Of a DNA stretch of 22,862 nt, positions 12,205 to 20,140 are shown in pieces (within the stretch, counting starts at the first letter, position 1; each line of letters opens with the position of its first letter). The stretch spans positions 1 through 22,862 of the forward strand of contig DATKLX010000131.1 in the NCBI GenBank assembly GCA_035542155.1. Direction: 5' to 3'. Below the pieces are notes generated by a model. That model saw nothing but the letters and a program-made list of their open reading frames with translations, searched no databases and had not been told where the DNA came from. The position numbers and the translations under genes were made by a program. Origin of the DNA: DATKLX01 sp035542155 (GTDB taxonomy: Bacteria > Chloroflexota > Anaerolineae > Anaerolineales > Anaerolineaceae).

Positions 12205-14610
12205 ATGGGCGCGCGCGTCTTAATCCTCCAATCTGACCGTCTGGTTGCGCAAACGCTGATCCGCTTCTTCAACCGCCGCGGAGATCAGGTCTGGCAGACC
12301 AGCTCTGCCGAAAAGGCAATCGCTTCGCTGCCCCAGGTGAAGCCGGACCTGGTCCTGGTTGATCTGCATCTTCCGGGCAACGGCTGGCTGGACTTTTTGC
12401 GCCTGGTCCATCAAGAGTCTCCTCAGACCCAGATCATCGTCACGAACAAATACCCGGATTTTCAACGCGAACTCCTGGCGAAAGAACAGGGCGCATCCGT
12501 GTTTCTGCGCCAACCTTTTACCAATCAGTGGATCGAAGCGGCCATCCGCCGCCTGAACCAGGATACCCGCCCCGGTGGAAGCGTTCGCGAGGCGGAAAAG
12601 ATCCAGCAGCCCAAAGTGCGCATGCCCGTACGGCTCAAGATCACTATTCCTTACGCGCTGCTGGCGTTGTTTTTTGCTCTTTCCGGGGCGTACATGGTCA
12701 GCCAACTCGTCCTGGAATCGATCGAAACCCGCTACAACAGCCAATTGATTGCCACCGGGAAGCAAAACGCCGACCTCATGGTCCAGGAAGAAGATGCCCG
12801 CCTGAAGACCCTGCGCCTGATCGCCAACACGCAGGGCGTGGCGGACCTGATCCGGGCGGGTGACGCGGATGGGCTGCGTCAGGCGATTTACCCGCTGGCG
12901 GTCAATGCTCGCGAAGACGCGATCGAGCTGATCGACAATCAGGGGGTGGGGGTGCTCTCGCTGCGCCATGTGCCCGGCGGCAATGTGGAAGAATACACCT
13001 TCGCCCGCGGCGACTCGGTTTATCTGCAGTGGGATTTCGTCCAATATGTGCTCCAGAGACGCCAGGACCAGGGCATGGATAAAAGCGCCGGGACGGTACG
13101 CGCCCCGTGGGGGGACTTCTTCTACGTGAGCGGGCCGATTCTGGATACGCAGGGGCAACTCGCCGGGGTTGTGCTGGTCGGCCGCTCGTTGCCCGACCTG
13201 GTCCGCGAGATGCGCGAAGCGAACCTGGCCGAGGTCACTCTGTATGATTTTTCCGGAAACCCCATTGCTTCTTCGCTCAGCCTGAGCAACCCGCGTGAGC
13301 TCTCCCTATCCAGCGAAGAGATTGGCAACGCTCTGGGTGGGCAGGACAAGATCTCGATTACCCGCGATCTCACCCTGGCAAGCAACCAATACCGTGAGAT
13401 CCTCGGCCCCTGGGAAGCGCGCAACAAAGAAGACCAGGGTATCCTGGGCACTTCATTGCCCCAGCAGTTCCTGACCAATACCAGCATGGCAACACGTACC
13501 CAGATTTTTGCTCTGATCACCCTGGCTTTCCTGCTGGTGATCATCGTCGGTGTCTTCCTGGCCAACCACATCACCCGCCCGCTGCTGCGGGTTGTACGCG
13601 CTTCTACAGAAGTCGCCAAGGGCAATCTGGAGGTCAAGGTAGAGCAGAGCGGAAACGATGAGGTTGCCGTGCTGGCTCATTCCTTCAACACCATGGTCGC
13701 CAGCCTGCAGGAAGGCTCGATCTACCGGGACCTGTTGGGGCGGACGGTCTCGCCAGAGGTGCGTGAGCAACTACGCCAGACCTTCACTTCAGGGAACGTG
13801 CGCCTGGAAGGCCAGGAAGCCATCGCAACTGTGCTGATGAGCGACATTCGCGGCTTCACCAGCCTCTCAGAAAAGTCCGACCCGGCCACGGTCTTTAAAT
13901 GGCTGAACGAGTATTTTAGCGAGCTGGTGCCGATTGTGACTGCCAATTATGGAGTAGTCAATAAATTCGACGGCGATGCCATGCTCTGCTTTTTTGGCAT
14001 CCTGCCGAGGCTGCTTAACCCGCGCCAGAGCGCATATTATGCCTGCAAAGCTGCGGTGGAAATCCTCGAAGCGATCGACCGGCTGAACGCACAGCGCGTG
14101 GAGCGCGGCGAGCAGCCGCTGGCGACCGGGATCGGGATCAATACCGGCGTGGTAACCGCCGGCGGCCTGGGAACCTCCGACCGTCTGCATTACACTATCA
14201 TCGGGGATACGGTTAACACCACTCAGCGGCTGGAGAGCCTGACACGCGACCTGTTCAACGTGAACGGCGTCCTGATCAGCCAGGCGACTTACAATGCCCT
14301 GGGGGATACCCGCTCGGATTTTCATATCGAATCGGCCGGCATCCACGCGGTCAAGGGAAAAATGGCCCAATTGATGGTCTACCGGCTCTATCCGAATGGG
14401 TTTAGCGGTGAGGCCAGTGGTGAAAAAGCCGCTCCTCAACTGGAAGGTGCGCCCATTTCCTCTGCGAATGGCGCTGAAGAGGGGAATGGTCATCCAGCCA
14501 TTTCCGCTGAGGAATCCCGTTCAATGGACGTTGTGGATGAGGAGCTCGAGCTCTCCCCAGAGGGAGTGGATTTGTGCTCTGATCCCCAGACCGGGGGGGA
14601 AAGCAAATGA
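12205..14610 (+). CDS. Membrane adenylate cyclase with N-terminal receiver domain
   Basis: The 801-residue protein should make cAMP from ATP at the inner face of the membrane. Domain order: response-regulator receiver (3-118; Asp11, phospho-acceptor Asp53 in VLVDLHLPG, Thr80), membrane helix (about 146-168), an extracytoplasmic sensor of CACHE-like size (about 170-430), second helix (about 434-454), HAMP (about 455-508), and a class III cyclase domain (about 536-728). Catalytic residues are present: metal ligands Asp547 (SDIRGF) and Asp591 (FDGDA), base-selecting Lys587 and Asp668 (IIGDT), and transition-state Asn671 and Arg675 (NTTQR). Lys plus Asp points to ATP rather than GTP. The receiver lacks the usual Lys before Pro: LRQPF stands where family members have xKPF. 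The last 70 residues are acidic and look disordered. Its stop overlaps the next gene's start (ATGA). The receiver and membrane cyclase on one chain is an unusual order. Confidence 0.92.
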   Translation: MGARVLILQSDRLVAQTLIRFFNRRGDQVWQTSSAEKAIASLPQVKPDLVLVDLHLPGNGWLDFLRLVHQESPQTQIIVTNKYPDFQRELLAKEQGASVFLRQPFTNQWIEAAIRRLNQDTRPGGSVREAEKIQQPKVRMPVRLKITIPYALLALFFALSGAYMVSQLVLESIETRYNSQLIATGKQNADLMVQEEDARLKTLRLIANTQGVADLIRAGDADGLRQAIYPLAVNAREDAIELIDNQGVGVLSLRHVPGGNVEEYTFARGDSVYLQWDFVQYVLQRRQDQGMDKSAGTVRAPWGDFFYVSGPILDTQGQLAGVVLVGRSLPDLVREMREANLAEVTLYDFSGNPIASSLSLSNPRELSLSSEEIGNALGGQDKISITRDLTLASNQYREILGPWEARNKEDQGILGTSLPQQFLTNTSMATRTQIFALITLAFLLVIIVGVFLANHITRPLLRVVRASTEVAKGNLEVKVEQSGNDEVAVLAHSFNTMVASLQEGSIYRDLLGRTVSPEVREQLRQTFTSGNVRLEGQEAIATVLMSDIRGFTSLSEKSDPATVFKWLNEYFSELVPIVTANYGVVNKFDGDAMLCFFGILPRLLNPRQSAYYACKAAVEILEAIDRLNAQRVERGEQPLATGIGINTGVVTAGGLGTSDRLHYTIIGDTVNTTQRLESLTRDLFNVNGVLISQATYNALGDTRSDFHIESAGIHAVKGKMAQLMVYRLYPNGFSGEASGEKAAPQLEGAPISSANGAEEGNGHPAISAEESRSMDVVDEELELSPEGVDLCSDPQTGGESK

Positions 14611-15503
14611 AACTTTGGGAGAAATTCTCTGGCTGGCTGAGCGCCTTGCTGCGCGACCTGTTTCAACGAAACAGGCTGAACCGGCGGGTTAGCCCGCGCC
14701 GGATGGCGGTTGGGGGATTAGCAGTGCTCAGCCTGGCAGTGATCCTCTTCTGGCTCTTCCGGCCCCAATCTGACGCGCGCGGGTACCAGGTCTTTTCGGT
14801 GCCGCTCCACTCAGTGCTCAGTGCGAACTACGGGATCGACCCGCGAGAAGCGCCGGTGGCAGCGGTTGAGGTGGCCCTGGTCGACCAGGCGATGCGCGAT
14901 CAGGCCGCCGCAGCGACTCAGACCCAATCCCCGGTTCCCAACCAGCCAAACGTGGAAGAGCGCCTAGCGACCGTGGTGAATGTCCTCCAAAGCCCGGTTG
15001 CCACGGTGACACCATTCATGCTCCCCACACCAACAGTGACTCCCCGGCCGACCACCGTTACAAACAAACCCACGCCGACGACTTTCCAGCCCTCCTCTAC
15101 CCCGATCCCTGTGGATACCGCTACTCCGCAGCCTTCTACGGCCACGGTGACCCAAACTGCCATCCAACCGACTCCGACACCCACCCTTCCTTATAATACC
15201 TACACGCCTCCCCCGGCAGCCACACATACTCCGACTCCCACCCCGACGCAGACGCCGGTCCCGAACCTAACGCAGACGGTGGCGCCCACCCACACACCGA
15301 CCCCTACTCATACAGCATTACCACCGACGAAAACAAACACCCCTAAGCCGACCCCGACGAATACGCAACCGGCCTATCCACCGCCTGACACACCGACCTC
15401 GCCGCCCAAGCCTACGCCGACGTCCCCACCCGGCCACACACCGACCTCCACACCCAACCCCACGCCGACACCACCAACGGTGATCACCCCGCCCTATCCA
15501 TAA
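14607..15503 (+). CDS. Membrane-anchored Pro/Thr-rich surface protein
   Basis: I do not recognise a family. This 298-residue protein has a basic, partly amphipathic N-terminus (1-33, many Arg and Lys), a single membrane helix (about 34-51, MAVGGLAVLSLAVILFWLF), a short segment of ordinary composition (about 52-125), and then a tail of roughly 170 residues made almost only of Pro, Thr, Ser, Asn and Gln with many TPTP steps. The positive-inside rule places the tail outside the cell, where such tails act as wall-spanning or O-glycosylated stalks. No folded domain follows the stalk, so it ends as a free tail. It overlaps the cyclase gene by ATGA, so both are probably translated together. It may be an accessory of the cyclase sensor, but that is only inferred from position. 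A terminator follows directly. Confidence 0.75.
   Translation: MKLWEKFSGWLSALLRDLFQRNRLNRRVSPRRMAVGGLAVLSLAVILFWLFRPQSDARGYQVFSVPLHSVLSANYGIDPREAPVAAVEVALVDQAMRDQAAAATQTQSPVPNQPNVEERLATVVNVLQSPVATVTPFMLPTPTVTPRPTTVTNKPTPTTFQPSSTPIPVDTATPQPSTATVTQTAIQPTPTPTLPYNTYTPPPAATHTPTPTPTQTPVPNLTQTVAPTHTPTPTHTALPPTKTNTPKPTPTNTQPAYPPPDTPTSPPKPTPTSPPGHTPTSTPNPTPTPPTVITPPYP
15387..15482 (+). repeat. Two 48-base imperfect tandem units in the Pro/Thr tail
   Basis: Unit 1 (15387-15434) and unit 2 (15435-15482) encode the 16-residue sequences DTPTSPPKPTPTSPPG and HTPTSTPNPTPTPPTV. The shared stretch ACACCGACCTC and the in-frame period of 16 codons point to a past duplication, so tail length could vary between strains. 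Confidence 0.7.
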
Positions 15504-15514
15504 CAGGCTTCTTC

Positions 15515-15555
15515 CTCCCCCCAAAATCCAAAAACCGGATTATGGGGGGAGTTTT
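15515..15555 (+). terminator. Intrinsic terminator after the cyclase pair
   Basis: CTCCCCCC (15515-15522) pairs with GGGGGGAG (15544-15551), and the loop holds an inner stem AATCC (15525-15529) with GGATT (15537-15541). Four T follow (15552-15555). It separates the cyclase unit from the co-oriented nuo operon. The remaining bases to 15653 show nothing I can name. Confidence 0.8.
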
Positions 15556-15653
15556 AGGCGAATTTAACCAGCGGAGAGAGTGGCTACTCGGGTAGGATGT
15601 ATTCGGTTGGGATAAATCCCCATAAGCGGTTCGAATTCTCTATTTTGTGAAAT

Positions 15654-15682
15654 TTGCCACCTTCATTGACCTGTGATATACT
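15654..15682 (+). promoter_or_regulatory. Promoter of the nuo operon
   Basis: TTGCCA (15654-15659), a 17-base spacer and TATACT (15677-15682), each five of six to consensus, with TG at 15674-15675 giving an extended -10. Transcription would start near 15689, leaving a leader of about 33 bases that contains the AGGGA ribosome-binding site of nuoA. Confidence 0.75.
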
Positions 15683-15721
15683 AGTTCAATTGAAATCAGA
15701 CTACAAAGGTAGGGATACTAA

Positions 15722-16078
15722 ATGTTGGTTGAGTATATACCCATCGGCATCTTAATCATCCTGGCCTTGATCCTGGCAGTCCTGGTGGTCATTCTCGGGC
15801 AGGCGTTTGGCCCCCGTCGACCTACCAAGCGCAAAGCCATGCCGTACGAATCGGGAATGACACCCTACGGCCAGGGAACGCGCCGCCTTTCCGTCCGATA
15901 CTATTTAGTAGCCGTGCTTTTTATCCTCTTCGATGTCGAAGTGGTTTTCTTTTTACCTTGGGCGGTGGTATTCAAGGAGCTCAAGGTATTTGGCCTGATC
16001 GAAATGGGGGTTTTTATCCTGATCTTACTGGTAGGGTATTTTTATGCCTGGAAGAAGGGAGCGTTAGAATGGGAGTAG
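15722..16078 (+). CDS. nuoA: NADH-quinone oxidoreductase subunit A
   Basis: NuoA is a small membrane subunit of complex I at the junction of the membrane and peripheral arms. The 118-residue protein has three predicted helices (about 6-28, 60-83 and 88-110), as the family does. The conserved loop MPYESGMTP (40-48) follows helix 1, and helix 2 carries the acidic pair Asp71 and Glu73 in FDVEVVFFLPW. The length is normal. ATG at 15722 has AGGGA eight bases upstream and lies 33 bases after the predicted transcription start. It is the first gene of the operon and overlaps nuoB by ten bases. Confidence 0.97.
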   Translation: MLVEYIPIGILIILALILAVLVVILGQAFGPRRPTKRKAMPYESGMTPYGQGTRRLSVRYYLVAVLFILFDVEVVFFLPWAVVFKELKVFGLIEMGVFILILLVGYFYAWKKGALEWE

Positions 16079-16560
16079 AGCAAAAACTGGGTAACATGGG
16101 GGTAGTCACGCTCAACCTCGAACAGACGGTGAACTGGGCGCGAACGAACTCGATGTGGCCGATGCTGTTCGGCCTGGCCTGCTGCGCGATCGAGATGATG
16201 GCGGCCCAGGCATCGAACTACGACGTGAGCCGTTTCGGGATGGAGCTGATGCGGGCCAGCCCGCGCCAGTCGGATTTGATGATCGTGGCCGGGCGGGTGA
16301 GCCGTAAGATGGCCCCGGTACTGCGCCGCTTATACGACCAGATGCCCGACCCCAAGTGGGTGCTTTCGATGGGCGACTGCGCTTCCTGTACGGGGGTGTT
16401 CAACAATTATGCCCTGGTTCAGGGCGTGGACGAGGTAGTCCCGGTGGATGTTTATGTCGCCGGCTGCCCACCGCGTCCGGAGGCGCTCATCCATGGGATC
16501 ATTACCCTCCACGAAAAAGTGCGCGGCGAAGGATTGAAAACCTGGACGGCGACCCGATGA
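16069..16560 (+). CDS. nuoB: NADH-quinone oxidoreductase subunit B
   Basis: NuoB carries iron-sulfur cluster N2, the last electron carrier before quinone in complex I. The 163-residue protein has the four expected ligands: adjacent Cys38 and Cys39 (LACCAIEMM), Cys104 (GDCASC) and Cys133 (AGCPPRPEA). Their spacing (65 and 29) equals that of the Thermus Nqo6 protein. The open frame extends upstream to 15958, but that part only overlaps nuoA in another frame. ATG at 16069 has GGGAG about eight bases upstream and gives a normal N-terminus. It overlaps nuoA by ten bases, and its stop overlaps the nuoC start as ATGA, so translation is probably coupled. Confidence 0.97.
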   Translation: MGVEQKLGNMGVVTLNLEQTVNWARTNSMWPMLFGLACCAIEMMAAQASNYDVSRFGMELMRASPRQSDLMIVAGRVSRKMAPVLRRLYDQMPDPKWVLSMGDCASCTGVFNNYALVQGVDEVVPVDVYVAGCPPRPEALIHGIITLHEKVRGEGLKTWTATR

Positions 16561-17069
16561 ACGAGAGCTTTGAACCTGTTGTCAACGCTTTGACCCAACG
16601 CCTGGGGGCTGAGGCCAGCGAATTCCGCGGAGAAGTGACCCTGATGATCGCACCCGAAAAAATCGTCGACGCCTGCCGGATCCTGCGCGACGAGTTCGGG
16701 TTCGAGATGCTCATCGCCGCGACGGGGGTCGATTACTGGCCTGAGACCAAGCCACGCTTCAACGTGATCTACCTGATCTATTCCTTTACCCACAACCTGA
16801 ATCTGAACCTACACGTGCCGCTCGACGGGAACGCGCCGCACCTTCCCACTGTGGAAGGGATTTATCCCAACGCCAACTGGTACGAGCGGGAAATGTGGGA
16901 TATGTTTGGCCTGCGCTTCGATGGACATTCCGACCTGCGCCGCATTTTGATGCCCGCCGATTGGGAAGGACACCCGCTGCGTAAGGATTATCCGCTGGGG
17001 TACGAGGAAGTCCAGTTCTCCTTCAATTACAAAGAAGTGGACTCTAAAAAGCCGTACGCTAAAGATTAA
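16557..17069 (+). CDS. nuoC: NADH-quinone oxidoreductase subunit C
   Basis: NuoC (30 kDa subunit family) is a cofactor-free structural part of the connecting module of complex I. The 170-residue protein contains the family signature from WYEREMWDMFGLRF (108-121) through HSDLRRILMPADWEGHPLRK (124-143). It is a separate gene here, not fused to nuoD as in E. coli. The start ATG at 16557 overlaps the nuoB stop (ATGA). The upstream extension of the frame to 16356 lies inside nuoB and is not used. Nineteen bases separate it from nuoD. The last dozen residues are charged and variable. Confidence 0.95.
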   Translation: MNESFEPVVNALTQRLGAEASEFRGEVTLMIAPEKIVDACRILRDEFGFEMLIAATGVDYWPETKPRFNVIYLIYSFTHNLNLNLHVPLDGNAPHLPTVEGIYPNANWYEREMWDMFGLRFDGHSDLRRILMPADWEGHPLRKDYPLGYEEVQFSFNYKEVDSKKPYAKD

Positions 17070-17088
17070 AGCGTGGAGAAATCCTGCG

Positions 17089-18354
17089 ATGAATAACGGA
17101 TCAGATGTGAATTCAATTGTTCACGCCGCTGATTTCAACGATGTTAATGTTGAGGAGTTCAAGCACCTCGTTTCCGAGCGCGCCTTAAAAGGCGAGACCA
17201 TGCTCCTCAACATGGGTCCACAGCATCCCAGCACGCACGGAGTGCTACGCCTTCTTCTCGAGCTAGATGGCGAGACCGTGGTGAACTGCATCCCGGACAT
17301 TGGTTTTTTGCATACCGGGATCGAAAAGAACATGGAGTACAAGAACTACACCAAGGCGGAGGTGATGACTGACCGCCTGGATTACCTCAATAACATGGGC
17401 AACAACCTCAGCTACTGCCTGGCGGTTGAAAAGTTGATCGATCTGGACGTGCCGCTCCGGGCGCAGGCTCTCCGGGTGATTCTGGCCGAGCTGCAGCGGA
17501 TCGCCTCGCACCTGATCTGGCTGGGCACCTCGGCCCTGGACCTGGCGGCGATGTCGGTCTTCCTCTATACCATGCGCGAGCGCGAAATGATCCTGGATAT
17601 CTTCGAGCTGATTTCCGGCGCGCGAATGATGACCACCTATATCCGCCCGGGAGGCCTGTGGCGGGATGTGCCGGTCGAGTTCGAGAGCGCGGTGCGTAAA
17701 TTCCTCGATGTGATGCCCAGGCGCATCGACGAGTATGAGACCTTGCTGACCAACAACGACCTGTTCATCGACCGTACCAAGAATATCGGGGTGATCTGCG
17801 CCGATGACTGTATGCGCTGGGGGATCACCGGTCCGGTAATCCGCGCTTCGGGAAAGCCATACGACGTGCGGAAGGCCCGCCCGTACAGTGGGTATGAGCA
17901 ATACGACTTCGTCATCCCTACCGATGAAGGCTGTGATATCTACGGGCGCTATCGCGTCCGTGTGGCGGAGATGCGCGAGTCGCTCAAGATCATCCAGCAG
18001 GCTCTGAGCCGGCTGCCCTACGGCCCGGTGCGCAGCAACAACCGCAAATTTGTCCCGCCGCCGCGCTCTGAGCTGGGCACATCGATGGAAGCCGTAATCC
18101 ACCACTTCAAACTTTGGACCGAGGGGTTCAGCGCTCCGAAAGGCGGGGTCTACGTGGGGACGGAGTCGCCGCGCGGCGAGCAGGGCTTCTATATCGAAGG
18201 CAACGACGGGCCATACCCGCAGCGGGTATTCTACCGCGGGCCTTCATTCGCCAACCTGCAAATCATGCCGCTGCTTTCCAGGGGCCATTTCGTGGCCGAC
18301 CTGGTGGGGATCATCGGCAGCATCGATATTGTCCTAGGAGATTGCGACCGGTGA
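17089..18354 (+). CDS. nuoD: NADH-quinone oxidoreductase subunit D
   Basis: NuoD (49 kDa subunit) forms much of the quinone-binding pocket beside NuoB. The 421-residue protein shows GPQHPSTHG (43-51), where His50 aligns with Thermus Nqo4 His38. Tyr99 (RLDYL) aligns with Tyr87; both are known quinone-head contacts. The family end GDCDR is intact at the C-terminus. The first 30 or so residues (DVNSIVHAADFNDVNVEEFK) are variable, and an internal start at Met38 is possible, but GGAG in front of 17089 supports the longer form. Its stop overlaps the nuoE GTG start (GTGA). Confidence 0.97.
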   Translation: MNNGSDVNSIVHAADFNDVNVEEFKHLVSERALKGETMLLNMGPQHPSTHGVLRLLLELDGETVVNCIPDIGFLHTGIEKNMEYKNYTKAEVMTDRLDYLNNMGNNLSYCLAVEKLIDLDVPLRAQALRVILAELQRIASHLIWLGTSALDLAAMSVFLYTMREREMILDIFELISGARMMTTYIRPGGLWRDVPVEFESAVRKFLDVMPRRIDEYETLLTNNDLFIDRTKNIGVICADDCMRWGITGPVIRASGKPYDVRKARPYSGYEQYDFVIPTDEGCDIYGRYRVRVAEMRESLKIIQQALSRLPYGPVRSNNRKFVPPPRSELGTSMEAVIHHFKLWTEGFSAPKGGVYVGTESPRGEQGFYIEGNDGPYPQRVFYRGPSFANLQIMPLLSRGHFVADLVGIIGSIDIVLGDCDR

Positions 18355-18869
18355 ACTCTCTGCTATCCAAATATAGTGAAGAAATCGAGGCCATCCTGGT
18401 CAAATATCCACCGGAGCGCAGGCGCTCGGCGGTCATGCCGCTGATCTACCTCGCCCAGCGCGAGACGGGGTATATCAACAAACAGGGTATGGATGAAGTG
18501 GCGGAGATCGTGGGGATCACTTCGACCGACGTGGCCTCGATCGTTGGTTTTTACACACTTTACCACGAATCTCCGGGCGGGAAGTACCGGCTGCAGGTGT
18601 GTACCGATCTGCCCTGCGCGCTGCGCGGCGCGGATGAGTTCCTCGCCAAACTTTGCGAAAACGTGGGAGTACACGTGGGCGAGACCAGTGCAGACGGGCT
18701 GATCGCCATTGAAGAGGTGACCTGCCTGGCGGGCTGCCACCGCGCGCCGCTCTTCCAGGTCCAGACCGGGGATGGGATTTCCTATCACGAGAACCAGACC
18801 GTGGAGAGCGCCATGCGCTTCATCGACGAAGTTCGCCAGCGCGAATGGGAGCGGGGGGCCAGCCGATGA
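18351..18869 (+). CDS. nuoE: NADH-quinone oxidoreductase subunit E
   Basis: NuoE (24 kDa subunit) carries the [2Fe-2S] cluster N1a next to the flavin in the NADH-oxidising module. The 172-residue protein has the thioredoxin-like ferredoxin ligands Cys84 and Cys89 (CTDLPC) and Cys125 and Cys129 (CLAGC), preceded by the usual helical N-terminal part (PLIYLAQRETGYI). The start is GTG at 18351, overlapping the nuoD stop, with TAGGAG ten bases upstream. The same open frame runs back to 18114 inside nuoD, but those codons make no family sequence. It ends with an ATGA overlap with nuoF. Confidence 0.96.
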   Translation: MNSLLSKYSEEIEAILVKYPPERRRSAVMPLIYLAQRETGYINKQGMDEVAEIVGITSTDVASIVGFYTLYHESPGGKYRLQVCTDLPCALRGADEFLAKLCENVGVHVGETSADGLIAIEEVTCLAGCHRAPLFQVQTGDGISYHENQTVESAMRFIDEVRQREWERGASR

Positions 18870-20137
18870 GCGAATTAATCCTGCTGCGCCACCGTGAGAT
18901 CACCAATCTGAGCCATTTCCGCATCTATCGTGACCTGGGCGACGGCTTCAAAGCCTTTCGCAAGGCGGTCACCAGGATGGAGCCCGGCCAGGTGCTCAAC
19001 GAAGTCAAAGAGTCCGGGCTGCGTGGACGAGGCGGTGCGGGTTTTCCAACCGGGGTCAAGTGGAGCTTCTTACCCAAAGACGTGTTCCCACGTTACGTGG
19101 TTGCCAATGCGGACGAATCCGAGCCGGGCACTTTCAAGGATCGCGAGATCCTGGAGAGCAATCCCTTCCAGTTCCTCGAAGGGCTGATGATCGCGGCTTA
19201 CGCGGTGCAGGCCAATGCGGCCTACGTCTACCTGCGCGGCGAGTTCTGGCAGATTGCCGCGGACCTGGACCGCAAGATCCGCGAGATGGAAAACGCCGGG
19301 CTACTGGGGGATAAGCTGTTTGGCACAAACTATTCGCTGCGCCTCTACACCCACCTGGGGGCGGGGGCGTATATCTGCGGTGAGGAATCGGCGCTGCTCG
19401 AGTCGCTGGAAGGCAAGCTGGGGCAGCCCCGGCTGCGCCCGCCATTCCCCGCCGTAGCTGGCCTGTACGCCAAGCCGACGGTGATCAACAACGTCGAAAC
19501 CCTGGCCAATATTCCACCGATCATTTCCAAAGGCGCGGCCTGGTTCCGCTCGTTCGGGACCGAGAAAAGCCCGGGGACCAAGATCTTCTGCCTTTCGGGC
19601 CGGGTCAACAAACCGGGCAATTACGAACTACCGCTCGGGACCACGTTTCGCTCGCTGATCTACGAACACGGCGGAGGGATCATCGACGACCGGCCGATCA
19701 AACTGATCATGCCCGCCGGGGCTTCCTCAGGCCTGATCGTCGCCGACGATAAAGCGCTCGATACACCGATGGATTACGAATCGGTCAACGCGCTCGGCAC
19801 CCCGCTTGGCTCAGCGTCGATGATCATCATGGATGATACCGTGGGGGTGGACTGGCTGGTGAATAAAACTGTGCGCTTCTTCGCACACGAATCCTGTGGA
19901 AAATGCACCCCCTGCCGGGAAGGCACCTACTGGATGCACCATCTCACCCGTCGGATTCACACCGGCGAGGCCACACTGGCAGACATCGACCTGCTGGATG
20001 ACGTGGCCGCGCAGATCCAGGGAAAGTGCCTCTGCGCGCTGGGCGAGTTCTCAATCATGGCAGTCCGCTCGGGGATTCAACAGTTCCGCGCGGATTTTGA
20101 GGCGCGCGTGGGTCAGCTAGCTGGAGTGGAGAAATAG
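18866..20137 (+). CDS. nuoF: NADH-quinone oxidoreductase subunit F
   Basis: NuoF (51 kDa subunit) binds NADH and FMN and passes electrons to cluster N3. The 423-residue protein shows the flavin and NADH loop RGRGGAGFPTGVKW (53-66), NADESEPGTFKDRE (81-94) and GAGAYICGEESALLESLEG (165-183). The N3 ligands are Cys344, Cys347 and Cys350 (CGKCTPC) and Cys390 (CLCALG). All cofactor residues are intact, so a working NADH dehydrogenase module is expected, unlike the many Chloroflexota-type complexes that lack it. The start is ATG at 18866 overlapping the nuoE stop; the frame upstream to 18845 lies inside nuoE. The nuoG gene follows after three bases. Confidence 0.97.
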   Translation: MSELILLRHREITNLSHFRIYRDLGDGFKAFRKAVTRMEPGQVLNEVKESGLRGRGGAGFPTGVKWSFLPKDVFPRYVVANADESEPGTFKDREILESNPFQFLEGLMIAAYAVQANAAYVYLRGEFWQIAADLDRKIREMENAGLLGDKLFGTNYSLRLYTHLGAGAYICGEESALLESLEGKLGQPRLRPPFPAVAGLYAKPTVINNVETLANIPPIISKGAAWFRSFGTEKSPGTKIFCLSGRVNKPGNYELPLGTTFRSLIYEHGGGIIDDRPIKLIMPAGASSGLIVADDKALDTPMDYESVNALGTPLGSASMIIMDDTVGVDWLVNKTVRFFAHESCGKCTPCREGTYWMHHLTRRIHTGEATLADIDLLDDVAAQIQGKCLCALGEFSIMAVRSGIQQFRADFEARVGQLAGVEK

Positions 20138-20140
20138 CGT

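Noticed and set aside
15628..15640. GGTTCGAATTC, resembling a tRNA T-loop
   Set aside because: The flanking bases do not pair into a T-stem on either strand, and no acceptor, D or anticodon arm can be built around it.
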